64,000 nucleotides of DNA, taken from positions 1-64,000 of the forward strand of contig NZ_DJDT01000372.1 of NCBI RefSeq assembly GCF_002432345.1, read 5' to 3'. The notes beneath the pieces were generated by a model. The model searched no databases. It saw only the letters and a list, made by a program, of their open reading frames with translations, and was not told where the DNA came from. The DNA comes from Pedobacter sp. UBA5917. Its GTDB lineage: Bacteria > Bacteroidota > Bacteroidia > Sphingobacteriales > Sphingobacteriaceae. Below, one piece after another: positions 26,529 through 35,186 of the stretch (position 1 is its first letter; every line of letters starts with the position of its first letter). The position numbers and the translations under genes were made by a program.

Positions 26529-27053
26529 ATGATACACCACCCTAAATCCTTTCTTCTTATCATCTTTTTCGTTATTCCTGTTTTTTGTTGTGCTCAGATT
26601 AATTTCGACAACGGATCACTCAAGTCGCTTAGCCAGATGGCTACACAGTGTACCTATGTTTTAGTAAAGGAAACGACAAAAGGAGAAGGTATAACTTCAG
26701 TATCTGATACTATCGACCGTAATGGTAATAAACTGGTCATGTTTAGTGTTAAGGTCGGCGTACGGATGCACTATTTGTTTTCGGCCAAAAATAAAAAACT
26801 GATCTATTCGCGCATGGACGTTCCCAAAATTTACTTTGCAAATTTTGCCCCGATGTTTGAAGAACTGACTCAAAAAGGTTTTGAAAAAACGGTTACCAAA
26901 CGATGGGCAGTTACTGATAAGCCCATGGCAGTTAGCTATCAGCATAAAGATTACCCTTTGGAATTCTTTATATACGATGTTTACGATAACGTGGCCAACA
27001 TCATTATTTTCAATAAGGAATTTGGAAGTCTTGACAATTTTGAATTAAAATAA
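26529..27053 (+). CDS. Exported protein of unknown function
   Basis: A 174-residue protein with a signal peptide (MIHHPKSFLLIIFFVIPVF, cleavage near CCAQ). I do not recognise a family. The mature part is mixed alpha/beta, with a C-terminal half containing MFEELTQKGFEKTVTKRW and LEFFIYDVYDNVANIIIF. A longer in-frame start using TTG exists but would precede the signal peptide. It is 27 bases from the next gene and probably co-transcribed with it, with the candidate operator upstream. Confidence 0.7.
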   Translation: MIHHPKSFLLIIFFVIPVFCCAQINFDNGSLKSLSQMATQCTYVLVKETTKGEGITSVSDTIDRNGNKLVMFSVKVGVRMHYLFSAKNKKLIYSRMDVPKIYFANFAPMFEELTQKGFEKTVTKRWAVTDKPMAVSYQHKDYPLEFFIYDVYDNVANIIIFNKEFGSLDNFELK

Positions 27054-27080
27054 TCCACAAAAACGATAAACAAAAAATAT

Positions 27081-27551
27081 ATGAAAAATGTAACAATCCT
27101 GCTTTTGTTCTGCAGTTCTTTTGCCTTTGGACAAACCACTTTCGAGAACAAGAAATTAGCCCTTTTAAACGATATTTTTTATAATACCTCAAAGCAGAAC
27201 ATTAGCGCGTTTATGAAAGATAAAGGCTTCGAACAAGGTGATATTGAAGAAGGGGAAGGCGATGTTAAAGTAATATTGGCCTTTAAGTCTAAACTTGATA
27301 TAATGGAGGTATCGTATGCAAAAAACGATAAGATTTCGACTATTGTCTGCATTTTCTCGGGAGCCATTAATGTTCCGTTTATTGAGATGGAGCTAAAAAA
27401 TAAAGGTTATACTGCTAAAATGGTCAAACAATCCATAGATGGCGAGCCGGTTAATAAGAACATCTGGAGCAAATCCGGAACGAAGTTCAATTTTGTTACC
27501 TATGCTGATGAAAAAGAGAAAATTGGTGTTTTAGGTTATGGCGTGTATTAA
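27081..27551 (+). CDS. Exported protein of unknown function
   Basis: A 156-residue protein with a signal peptide (MKNVTILLLFCSSFAFGQ). No family is recognised. The region IEMELKNKGYTAKMVKQS resembles FEELTQKGFEKTVTKRW of the upstream gene in layout, so the two could be diverged paralogues, but similarity is low. It is predicted soluble in the periplasm. It is 27 bases after the previous gene and 36 before the next on the same strand; the three form a likely operon. Confidence 0.7.
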   Translation: MKNVTILLLFCSSFAFGQTTFENKKLALLNDIFYNTSKQNISAFMKDKGFEQGDIEEGEGDVKVILAFKSKLDIMEVSYAKNDKISTIVCIFSGAINVPFIEMELKNKGYTAKMVKQSIDGEPVNKNIWSKSGTKFNFVTYADEKEKIGVLGYGVY

Positions 27552-27587
27552 CACCAGTGTTAAAATTCTATTCTGGTTACCCTAAAA

Positions 27588-28082
27588 ATGAAACTTAAAG
27601 GCGCTGAAAAGCAATTCTGGTGGCATTTTGCCCATATTACTGATTCAAAACAGATACCAACGGAATTGCCGGGTTTTACCAGCATCGATTCTACTGATGA
27701 TGATGAGTATATCGCCATGCTTCTTGCAAAGGTTTCTGTTATGCAGAGCATCTATCTCAAAGAAACGAATGTGACGGATGAAGGGGTAAAACTGATCAGT
27801 AATGTTAAGCAGCTTAAACACCTTACCCTGATGAAACATGAGCATATTACTAAAGCGAGCCTTCCTTACATTAACAGATTAACCGAGCTGGAATACCTTG
27901 ATGTTTGGAAGACCCAAATCCACCTGGAAGATTTAACCGTGCTTACAGACCTTAAAAATCTTAAAGAACTGCATATTTCGGCACATGATGAAGGTGTAGA
28001 AATGGATCGTGATGTTATTCTGGAAAAAATAATAAAAGCAGAAGAAACACTGCCAAATTGTATAATTTATGCCTCCTCATAA
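27588..28082 (+). CDS. Leucine-rich-repeat protein, short
   Basis: A 164-residue cytoplasmic protein without a signal. Three to four LRR-like units are visible between about 55 and 135: VMQSIYLKETNVTDEGVKLI, LKHLTLMKHEHITKASL, LEYLDVWKTQIHLEDL, LKELHISAHDEG. This is the ribonuclease-inhibitor-like type often used for protein binding. No effector domain is attached. Being in a run with two exported proteins but itself without a signal peptide, it might act inside the cell as a partner; that is speculation. Confidence 0.75.
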   Translation: MKLKGAEKQFWWHFAHITDSKQIPTELPGFTSIDSTDDDEYIAMLLAKVSVMQSIYLKETNVTDEGVKLISNVKQLKHLTLMKHEHITKASLPYINRLTELEYLDVWKTQIHLEDLTVLTDLKNLKELHISAHDEGVEMDRDVILEKIIKAEETLPNCIIYASS

Positions 28083-28311
28083 ATTGTTGGGTTTAACACT
28101 ATGCCAATAATGTTTTACTATTAAAATTTATAAAAGGCTTGCAGATTGGTGTTCTCTTGACCTTTTGGAATAGAAGCATTTAAGCCTGCCGAATGTGGAA
28201 TTCATAAAGATTGTGGAAAAAATTAAAATAGGTTTTTTTATATGAAAAAAAATCCCTAATATTGCAATCCGATTTTCAAGGTAAAGAAAGTTGGTTTAAT
28301 AGCTTAAAATC

Positions 28312-28659
28312 ATGGATTTAGTAAAATTTGTTGAAGAGCAGGCCATCGCGAAAAAAGATTATCCTGCGTTCAAGTCTGGCGATACAGTGAGCGTACACTA
28401 TAAAATTCGCGAAGGTAATAAAGAACGTGTTCAAATTTACCAAGGTGTTGTAATACAACGTAACAGTGCAGGTGCTAATGAAACCTTCACCGTACGTAAA
28501 ATGAGCAACGGCGTTGGTGTTGAGCGTATTTTCCCTTTTAGTTCTCCAAACATTGAGAAAGTAGAAGTGAATAGCTATGGTAAAGTTCGTAGAGCGAAAT
28601 TGTTCTATTTACGTGCTTTAACTGGTAAAGCTGCTCGTATCAAATCTTTGAGAAAATAA
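28312..28659 (+). CDS. rplS: 50S ribosomal protein L19
   Basis: A 115-residue L19, located at the interface of the ribosomal subunits. Conserved parts are [30 protein letters not shown] and [16 protein letters not shown], ending with [17 protein letters not shown]. Length and start are standard. It is the usual last member of the rpsP-rimM-trmD-rplS cluster, here separated from trmD by the sensory cassette. It has its own 229-base upstream region and a terminator downstream, so it is probably an independent unit. Confidence 0.98.
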   Translation: MDLVKFVEEQAIAKKDYPAFKSGDTVSVHYKIREGNKERVQIYQGVVIQRNSAGANETFTVRKMSNGVGVERIFPFSSPNIEKVEVNSYGKVRRAKLFYLRALTGKAARIKSLRK

Positions 28660-28681
28660 TATTCTTTATTATAAGATATAG

Positions 28682-28712
28682 CCTTCACGATTAATTTCGT
28701 GGAGGTTTTTTT
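28682..28712 (+). terminator. Intrinsic terminator after rplS
   Basis: Stem CCTTCACGA / TCGTGGAGG (one G-U pair), loop TTAAT, followed by T7. Confidence 0.88.
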
Positions 28713-28717
28713 GTTTA

Positions 28718-28725
28718 TACCTTTG
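28718..28725 (+). promoter_or_regulatory. -7 promoter box immediately before the MscS gene
   Basis: TACCTTTG ends four bases before the ATG at 28730. Its -33 region would fall inside the rplS terminator. Confidence 0.45.
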
Positions 28726-28729
28726 CTAA

Positions 28730-29905
28730 ATGTTAGATTCTGCTTTTTTCGACCAGGTTTTTTGGGGCAATACCGTAAAAGCCTATTTCCTTTTCGGAGG
28801 GATACTTTTTTTAGGCCTTATATTTAAAAATATTTTTTCCAAGCTGTTAAGCCGTTTACTGTTTAAGCTTTTCAGCAATTTTTCGAGCCAATCGCATAAC
28901 GATGCTTTTGTGGCCCTGTTGGTAAAACCGATAGAGATTTTTATCCTGCTATCCACCATTTATCTTTCGATTAACCAGCTAAAACATCCTTTGGAAGTTA
29001 CGGTGTACCACTACAGTAAACTGATCGGTAAAACGAAAGAACTGATCCCGGTAAGTATTGGCGATTGTGTAGACCGGATTTTCCTTTTTATGATTATCCT
29101 ATCCTTCTTTTGGATTATTTTAAGGATAATCGATTTTATCAGCCATGTGTTATTGTATAAGGCTTCACTCACCGAAAATAAGGCTGATGATCAATTGGTG
29201 CCTTTTTTAAAGGAACTTTTTAAAACCATCATAATCTTCATTGGCTTTTTTACGCTTTTGGGCTTTGTTTTTGAGGTTAACGTGCTCACACTGATCACCG
29301 GACTGGGTATTGGTGGTATTGCGATTGCTTTGGCTGCAAAAGAAAGTTTAGAAAACCTGATCGGATCATTTACGATCTTTTTAGACAAACCGTTTACGGT
29401 TGGCGATCTGGTAAAGGTTGATGGAGTTGAAGGAACCGTAGAAAAAGTAGGTTTTAGGAGCACGAGGATCAGGACATCCGAAAAAACAATGGCTACCCTA
29501 CCCAATAGGGGCATGATTGATGGGGTACTGGAGAACCTCTCTTTAAGGAACTCGCGTAAAGTTTCTTTTATTATTGGGCTTACCTACGAAACGAGTTCCA
29601 ATTCATTAAGAAAAATTATAACCGAAATACAGGATCATATCAATAATCATCAGGGTACAAGTAATGATGGGAACGCATCTTTCAAAAGCTTTGGCGATTC
29701 GGGACTGAATGTAGAGGTTAACTATTTTGTAACGGAGTTAAGTTATGCCGAGTTTCTAAAAATCAGACAGGAAATCAACCTGGAGATTATGGACATCGTA
29801 ATCCGGAATAAATCAGATTTTGCCTATCCAACGCAGCGTTTGATCAGCGATAGACCGGTAGATCATGGTGATAAAGAAGAAGTGGGTAATGATGCTACTG
29901 ATTAA
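28730..29905 (+). CDS. Mechanosensitive ion channel, MscS family
   Basis: A 391-residue protein. Four or more hydrophobic helices precede the pore-lining TM3 near residues 180-205 (LITGLGIGGIAIALAAKESLENLIG), followed by the MscS beta domain (FLDKPFTVGDLVKVDGVEGTVEKVGFR split over 220-246, with TLPNRGMIDG near 260). It should open under membrane tension to release solutes after hypo-osmotic shock. The N-terminal extension makes it longer than E. coli MscS (286). The next methionine is over 100 residues downstream, so the start is secure. It is not in an operon. Confidence 0.93.
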   Translation: MLDSAFFDQVFWGNTVKAYFLFGGILFLGLIFKNIFSKLLSRLLFKLFSNFSSQSHNDAFVALLVKPIEIFILLSTIYLSINQLKHPLEVTVYHYSKLIGKTKELIPVSIGDCVDRIFLFMIILSFFWIILRIIDFISHVLLYKASLTENKADDQLVPFLKELFKTIIIFIGFFTLLGFVFEVNVLTLITGLGIGGIAIALAAKESLENLIGSFTIFLDKPFTVGDLVKVDGVEGTVEKVGFRSTRIRTSEKTMATLPNRGMIDGVLENLSLRNSRKVSFIIGLTYETSSNSLRKIITEIQDHINNHQGTSNDGNASFKSFGDSGLNVEVNYFVTELSYAEFLKIRQEINLEIMDIVIRNKSDFAYPTQRLISDRPVDHGDKEEVGNDATD

Positions 29906-29937
29906 TCAGAAGAAGTTAGGAGGCTCATTAGATGGAT

Positions 29938-29992
29938 CCGTCACCCTGAATTTATTTCAGGGTCTTTCATGCTAAAAAGATGCTTTAATCCG
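29938..29992. repeat. Partial copy of the GTCAYCCTGAA repeat
   Basis: The left hairpin CCCTGAATTTATTTCAGGG is intact; the right half is degenerate (GATGCTTTAATCC). The 418-base gap 29906-30323 holds this, a CACAGAG-type remnant near 29995, a degenerate GCGGGCTTT element at 30114-30187 and a terminator. Confidence 0.7.
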
Positions 29993-30113
29993 TGGTCTGC
30001 GTTCTCACAGAGCACAGCATCGTTTAATGAAAGGCTTGTAAATGGACAATATAAGTGGATATTAACTTATCTCATTTTTTGGAAAGCAAGGCTTGTGACA
30101 GTGATTAATGTGT

Positions 30114-30187
30114 GCCCCTGCTATCCACTCCAAGTCCTCTCCCGATGAAGGATCTGGATGCGGGCTTTCCGTTACTATCAGGTTTAG
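30114..30187. repeat. Degenerate copy of the 52.8-kb repeat element
   Basis: Shares CTCCAAGTCCTC-, GCGGGCTTTCC- and ACTATCAGGTTT-like blocks, in the same order and relative orientation, with the reverse complement of 52777-52911. A small ORF over this stretch is rejected as spurious. Confidence 0.45.
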
Positions 30188-30268
30188 GGGGCAACTTTTG
30201 GGTTTCAAATCTTTGACGCCTATATCTGCGTTTCTACAGGACAACGGATGAAATATGATTATAAAAAC

Positions 30269-30307
30269 AAAAAGCCGTCCCGATTTTACATCGGGACGGC
30301 TTTTTTT
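30269..30307. terminator. Bidirectional terminator near psd
   Basis: Perfect stem AAAGCCGTCCCGA / TCGGGACGGCTTT with T7 on the plus side and TTTGTTTTTAT on the minus side. It closes psd (minus) 16 bases after its stop. Confidence 0.92.
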
Positions 30308-30323
30308 ATGCATTTAATATCTT

Positions 30324-30983
30324 TTAGCTTAAAGTTGCCAGTGTAGTAATTCCACCTTTTACAACCTGGTTAAGTTCTACATTAACCTTGGTACCAACCG
30401 GAAGAAAAACATCAACCCTCGATCCGAATTTGATAAAACCGAACTGCTCTGTTTGTACCACCTGATCTCCTTCTTTTACGTACCATACAATCCTGCGGGC
30501 CAAAGCGCCTGCAATCTGGCGGAACAATACCGGCGTACCGTTTTTATGCTCTACAACAGTTGTGGTACGCTCATTTTCGGTTGAAGATTTTGGGTTCCAT
30601 GCGGCAAGGTATTTACCCGGATGGTATTTAAAGAATTTTACTACACCCGAAATAGGGTTACGGTTGATGTGCACATTAACAGGCGACATAAAAATTGATA
30701 CCTGTAAACGTTTATCTTTAAAGTATTCGCCTTCTTCAGTTTCTTCGATTACCACAACTTTGCCGTCTGCAGGGCAGATTACCAGGTTTTCCCCTGAAGA
30801 AAAACTGCGGCTTGGATTGCGGAAAAACTGCAGTACGATGATAAATAATGCAGCCGAGAAAATATAAATAAACCAGCGTAGCCAGGTAATATCGTGATAT
30901 TTATAATCAACAATTGCATTGATTACGAAAATAAACAATACGCTCAGGGCAATGGTGGTGTAACCTTCTTTATGTATGGTCAT
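30324..30983 (-). CDS. psd: Phosphatidylserine decarboxylase family protein
   Basis: A 219-residue pyruvoyl-dependent decarboxylase that makes phosphatidylethanolamine, short form. Two N-terminal transmembrane helices (about 10-25 and 33-50) anchor it. Conserved segments are VICPADGKVV, SPVNVHINRNPI, and the self-cleavage site GSR near residue 185 (FGFIKFGSRVDVFLP) at which the serine becomes the pyruvoyl group. Length matches the Psd-A type of Bacteroidota. It is downstream of hpt on the same strand with a 55-base gap, and has a weak promoter-like TTG and CACCTTTG spaced by 17 bases within the gap. Confidence 0.94.
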   Translation of the reverse strand: MTIHKEGYTTIALSVLFIFVINAIVDYKYHDITWLRWFIYIFSAALFIIVLQFFRNPSRSFSSGENLVICPADGKVVVIEETEEGEYFKDKRLQVSIFMSPVNVHINRNPISGVVKFFKYHPGKYLAAWNPKSSTENERTTTVVEHKNGTPVLFRQIAGALARRIVWYVKEGDQVVQTEQFGFIKFGSRVDVFLPVGTKVNVELNQVVKGGITTLATLS

Positions 30984-31038
30984 TGTGTTAAAAATTATTG
31001 GGCAAAGGTGCGAAAAATAAATTAATCCAATCTAAAAA

Positions 31039-31581
31039 TTATGCCTCTGTTGCTCTATAAATATCGGTCAGGTTCCGGCCAAGGCCATTATAATCCAGGC
31101 CATAACCCACTACAAATTCGTTAGGTATTTCAAAACCAACATACTCCAGCTCTTCAATCTCATATTTTAATGCACTTGGTTTAAGTAAAAGTGAGCTCAC
31201 TTTTACCGATGCCGGATTTTTTTCTTTTATTGTTTTTAAAATATGGGTTAGCGTTAAACCGGTATCAACAATATCTTCCACAATAATAATGTCCCTTCCT
31301 TCGATATTTTCGGGCAAACCGATCAGTTCTTTTACATTTCCCGAACTCGAAGTACCCTGATAAGAGGCAACACGCATAAAAGCAACTTCGCAGGGTACAC
31401 TGATTTCCTTGATCAGATCGGCCATAAATAAAAAACTGCCGTTTAATACACCGATAAATAAAGGACATCTGCCTTCATAATCAACGTTCATCTGGATACC
31501 CAGCAAACGGATCCGCTTATTTAAAGTGTCGTTTTCTAAAAATATCTCGAACTCTTTATCCTCTACTTTTATTTTGTGCAT
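31039..31581 (-). CDS. hpt: Hypoxanthine phosphoribosyltransferase
   Basis: A 180-residue purine-salvage enzyme converting hypoxanthine (and guanine) with PRPP to the nucleotide. The PRPP-binding motif is IIVEDIVDTGLTL near 95-107; the flexible loop is MRVASYQGTSSSGNVKEL near 71-88; the base-recognition region includes FVVGYGLDYNGLGRNL near 157-172. Length and order are typical. It may be co-transcribed with psd. The upstream 196 bases are filled with low-complexity repeats. Confidence 0.96.
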   Translation of the reverse strand: MHKIKVEDKEFEIFLENDTLNKRIRLLGIQMNVDYEGRCPLFIGVLNGSFLFMADLIKEISVPCEVAFMRVASYQGTSSSGNVKELIGLPENIEGRDIIIVEDIVDTGLTLTHILKTIKEKNPASVKVSSLLLKPSALKYEIEELEYVGFEIPNEFVVGYGLDYNGLGRNLTDIYRATEA

Positions 31582-31777
31582 GCATCAAATGGTTAATTGT
31601 ATAAATTGGTTAACTGGTTAATTGTTTCGGGCAAACTGCCAATTGTAAACTGTCAACCGAATTTGGTTAATCGTATACCCTTCGACTACGCTCAGCGGGT
31701 TAATTGTTATTTCAATCGCCAATTCAAATTGCGAATTGCTAACTGCCAACTGAAAACTCAAGCCTCCCAACTCAAAA
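31582..31777. repeat. Low-complexity intergenic repeats with a CCCTTCGACTACGCTCAG block
   Basis: The gap is made of short variants of GGTTAACTGGTTAATTG and AACTGCCAACTGAAAACT. The block at 31677-31702 (ACCCTTCGACTACGCTCAGC) recurs at 42874 and 62140, each time next to the same AT-rich motif. Confidence 0.65.
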
Positions 31778-33943
31778 CTATTGCTCCTGGCTTTTCTCCA
31801 GTTCCCTTTGCCTTCGCCGTTCTTCCCTCCGCTCCTGCCTTAATTGTTTTTTTGTTTTGGTGGTATCGGGCTGACCGGTGGGTTGTTTATTTGTAGTGGT
31901 ATCTTTTTTAGATCCGCCGCCGAAAAGACGCTCAAAAAAGCTTTTATTTTTATCGTGCACAATTACAACCGGCAAACCATCACCATCGTCATCAAAGGCA
32001 GTAGTATCAACCACAGCAGTATCAGGTGCCAAATATTGACGTAATCCTTCCCTTAGGCGCACATTATAGAAACCATAGCCGGAGGTATCGCTGGCAATTA
32101 AACCTTTTCTGGCCATAATATTTCCCATAAACCTGAAGTAGTTGAACATATAAGGTTTCAGGCTACCATCGGCCATAAATTTATACATCGATGCCTTTGG
32201 TTTAGGTACTATACTGGCCAAAAACAAACCATCGCCAATAGTTAAATCGGCAGGTTGTTTCCCAAAATAATACCTTGATGCTTCTCCTATCCCATAAATG
32301 TTTTGTCCAAGCTCCATAATGTTAAAATATACCTCCAGCATCCGCTGCTTGCTGATCAGGTGGTTGTGTTCGATAAGCCAGACAATCAAAATCTCCTCTG
32401 CCTTACGGGCCAAAGTTTTCTGACGGCTTAAATACACGTTTTTAACCAGCTGCATGCTGATGGTACTGCCTCCGCGCTTAAATTTCTTTTCTTTAAAGTT
32501 TACGGCAATAGATTTACGGATCGATTCTTCAACAAAACCATTGTGCGTAAAAAACGAAGGATCTTCGGCGGTTAAAACTGCATTGATGAAATTTTTCGAA
32601 ATGGCAGATAAAGGCGTAAAATTCGGGTTGGATGGGCCAATGGTAATATCGCGCATCGGTTTGCCATACTCGTAAGGCGTGTAAACAAAAGTGCTGTTGA
32701 TTTTTTGCAGGTTGGTTTTACCCCATTGCACAATTTTAAAATCAACCGGCGTTAGCGTAGAATTGAAACGTACACTATCCGGCACTTTGGTATCCAGGTA
32801 AAAGTTAAGGTTGTATTTAACCTTGCCCTGTACTTTTAATCCTTCGAGCGATTCGAACAACCCTTGCGGAAAAGCATCCAGAATGCTTTGGGCATCCTGC
32901 TCTTCGGCATTTAATTTTAATTCGTATATCTTGTTTTTTCCTAAGGTATATTTAACAAAAGGGTGGATCTGTGCATTTTTTAAATAAGCTGTAGATGAGC
33001 TATCAAGTGCAATATAATTCTGGCCCACCAGTATATCTGCATCCAGTTTTGCACTTTGTACAATAATATCGTTCGAAGCAATTCGCGGTTGGTTGATGAG
33101 CATATTTTTTACCGACCACGAGCCCGAAATTTTATAATCATCACCACTGTATTTTGCATTTTTAAGCTCCGTTTGCAGTGTGTCGAAACTGATTTTCGCG
33201 TGGAGTTTATTATTCAGATAGGGTAATTCGAGTTTTTTGCCATCTGCATAAGCGGTAAAACGCAACTCTTTGCTTCCAGGATTTACATAACCGTCAACAT
33301 GCCAGGTAGATTCGCCATTATTTACATTTATGGCCGATTTTAAGTCGCCACCATCAATTGTGGCCATGGTAGAAAAGCTCAGTTTTGCCGTATCATGATC
33401 ATTTAGTTTAAAAATCATGTTCTGCATATCCATATCGTCAGGTATTTTGTATAAAACCTGGTTTAAAATATTGCTGGCTATTTCTGATAAATTAACTTTC
33501 CCTTTGGTTTCGGTACTGTCTTTTTTCTTTCTTTTTAAAATGAAATCGATGTTGGTGGTCGAATCTTTAAGCACTACGCTTACAAAACCTTCTTTCAGTT
33601 TTACTTCGGAGAGTTTTACATTACCAAAAATTAGAGGAAAAAGCTTTACGCTCACGCTTAGTTCACTGATGTTGGAGAGGGTATCGCGCTCTTTTGGAAC
33701 GACCGAGATTTTGGTCATTTTTACAGTACTTAATCCTGTAAATCCGGCTGATCCGATTTTAACTTCGAGGCCATAATCTTTATCGGCCTTGGCAATTGCC
33801 TTGGCTACCATTTTTTTTAGGAGCGCTTCCCTTTTACTATAGGCCACGGCACCTAATGCAATACAAACGACTAAAAAAACACCTAAAACCCAGGCTCCGA
33901 TTTTTAAATATTTTTTGGGGATCTTAATTTTTGGTATTCGCAT
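31778..33943 (-). CDS. Membrane protein with AsmA-like domain fused to GT51 transglycosylase
   Basis: A 721-residue protein with one N-terminal transmembrane helix (about 12-30), a long beta-rich region resembling AsmA-type modules (about 50-430), and a GT51 peptidoglycan glycosyltransferase domain (about 440-620). Glycosyltransferase motifs are present: the catalytic Glu near 460 in LTAEDPSFFTHNG, GGSTISMQLVKNVYL, EEILIVWLIEHN and MLEVYFNIMELG. There is no transpeptidase domain. The C-terminal 60 residues are highly charged (RQERREERRRQRELEKS). It should polymerise lipid II; the function of the long N-terminal part is unknown. It has 119 bases of free sequence upstream. Confidence 0.88.
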   Translation of the reverse strand: MRIPKIKIPKKYLKIGAWVLGVFLVVCIALGAVAYSKREALLKKMVAKAIAKADKDYGLEVKIGSAGFTGLSTVKMTKISVVPKERDTLSNISELSVSVKLFPLIFGNVKLSEVKLKEGFVSVVLKDSTTNIDFILKRKKKDSTETKGKVNLSEIASNILNQVLYKIPDDMDMQNMIFKLNDHDTAKLSFSTMATIDGGDLKSAINVNNGESTWHVDGYVNPGSKELRFTAYADGKKLELPYLNNKLHAKISFDTLQTELKNAKYSGDDYKISGSWSVKNMLINQPRIASNDIIVQSAKLDADILVGQNYIALDSSSTAYLKNAQIHPFVKYTLGKNKIYELKLNAEEQDAQSILDAFPQGLFESLEGLKVQGKVKYNLNFYLDTKVPDSVRFNSTLTPVDFKIVQWGKTNLQKINSTFVYTPYEYGKPMRDITIGPSNPNFTPLSAISKNFINAVLTAEDPSFFTHNGFVEESIRKSIAVNFKEKKFKRGGSTISMQLVKNVYLSRQKTLARKAEEILIVWLIEHNHLISKQRMLEVYFNIMELGQNIYGIGEASRYYFGKQPADLTIGDGLFLASIVPKPKASMYKFMADGSLKPYMFNYFRFMGNIMARKGLIASDTSGYGFYNVRLREGLRQYLAPDTAVVDTTAFDDDGDGLPVVIVHDKNKSFFERLFGGGSKKDTTTNKQPTGQPDTTKTKKQLRQERREERRRQRELEKSQEQ

Positions 33944-34050
33944 ATAGTCGTTAAAATGGTTAATTGCTTAAACGTAACAATTAAATGTTTATTTCGTGTT
34001 AAAATTACAGTTTAAAAGCCTAAATAAAAGTATTTATGGCTATGTTTTGT

Positions 34051-34058
34051 TAATTTTG
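34051..34058 (+). promoter_or_regulatory. -7 promoter box for mrp
   Basis: TAATTTTG matches TAnnTTTG, 16 bases before the mrp ATG. Confidence 0.45.
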
Positions 34059-34074
34059 AATTTAAATTAATACA

Positions 34075-35151
34075 ATGCAGATTAGCCCGCAACAAGTTTT
34101 AGATGCACTTAAAAATGTAGAAGATCCTGATCTTAAAAAAGATCTGGTAACCTTAAACATGATTAAGGATTTACAGATAGCAGATAACCAGGTCAATTTT
34201 ACATTAGAACTTACTACACCGGCATGCCCAATGAAGGAGATGCTGAAAAACGCCTGTACAAATGCGATCAAACATTTTGTATCGCCAACGGCAGAAGTAG
34301 TAATCAATGTAACATCAAGGGTTACCCAGCCAACCAATTCATCTTCACTAGATAACATCAAAAACATCATTTTGGTTTCATCGGGAAAAGGTGGTGTGGG
34401 CAAATCAACCGTATCGAGCAATTTAGCTGTTGTATTGGCTAAAGATGGTGCTAAAGTTGGGCTTATTGATGCTGATATTTATGGCCCATCGGTGCCTACC
34501 ATGTTCGATCTGGTTGATGCAAAACCTGGTGCTGAAGAAACAGCCGATGGTAAAACCAAAATTTTACCGATCGAAAAATACGGGATCAAACTGTTATCGC
34601 TGGGCTTTTTTGCCGATCCGGGTCAGCCGGTTCCCTGGCGTGGGCCAATGGCATCAAATGCGGTAAAACAGCTTTTTAACGATACCAACTGGGGGGAACT
34701 GGATTATCTGATCGTTGATCTTCCTCCGGGAACGGGCGATATCCACATTACCATTACGCAAAGTTTCCCGATTTCGGGGGCAGTTGTGGTTACCACGCCA
34801 CAACAGGTTGCTTTGGCCGATACACATAAGGGGCTGGCAATGTTCAGGATGCCGGGAATTAATATCCCGATTTTAGGTGTTATTGAAAACATGTCGTATT
34901 TTACACCAGCAGAATTGCCGGAAAATAAATATTACATTTTTGGAAAAGGCGGTGGTACCGAGCTTGCACAGCGATTTGATGTGCCGTTTTTGGGCGAAAT
35001 TCCGATTATACAGAGCATTTCGGAGGCTGGGGATAATGGAAAACCAGTGGCTTTGAACCAAAATCCTTTGCTGGATGGCATATTTGGCGATATTGCAAGT
35101 AAGATTGCACAGCAGATATCCATCAACAATGCACAAATGGTGAATTGCTAA
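34075..35151 (+). CDS. mrp: Mrp/ApbC-type iron-sulfur carrier ATPase
   Basis: A 358-residue P-loop ATPase that is expected to move Fe-S clusters to target proteins. The N-terminal MIP18/DUF59 domain covers about 1-90; the deviant Walker A SSGKGGVGKST is near 102-112, the A' region LIDADIYGPS near 128-137, and the switch DLPPGTGDIH near 214-223. The usual C-terminal CxxC that bridges the dimer cluster is absent: the corresponding stretch reads ENMSYFTPAELPENKYYIF. The only cysteines are in TPACPMK, NACTN and the last residue. A NifU-like scaffold follows 35 bases later, a fitting partner. Confidence 0.92.
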   Translation: MQISPQQVLDALKNVEDPDLKKDLVTLNMIKDLQIADNQVNFTLELTTPACPMKEMLKNACTNAIKHFVSPTAEVVINVTSRVTQPTNSSSLDNIKNIILVSSGKGGVGKSTVSSNLAVVLAKDGAKVGLIDADIYGPSVPTMFDLVDAKPGAEETADGKTKILPIEKYGIKLLSLGFFADPGQPVPWRGPMASNAVKQLFNDTNWGELDYLIVDLPPGTGDIHITITQSFPISGAVVVTTPQQVALADTHKGLAMFRMPGINIPILGVIENMSYFTPAELPENKYYIFGKGGGTELAQRFDVPFLGEIPIIQSISEAGDNGKPVALNQNPLLDGIFGDIASKIAQQISINNAQMVNC

Positions 35152-35186
35152 AAAATTACTATTTTTATAACCTTAAAAAATATATA

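Noticed and set aside
28064..28085. Hairpin AATTTATG/CATAAATT across the stop codon of the LRR gene
   Set aside because: AT-only stem with no T-tract afterwards; not a convincing terminator.
30062..30313. An 83-codon ORF on the minus strand between the MscS gene and psd
   Set aside because: It covers a degenerate repeat element and the terminator stem; the protein is low in hydrophobic core residues and looks random.
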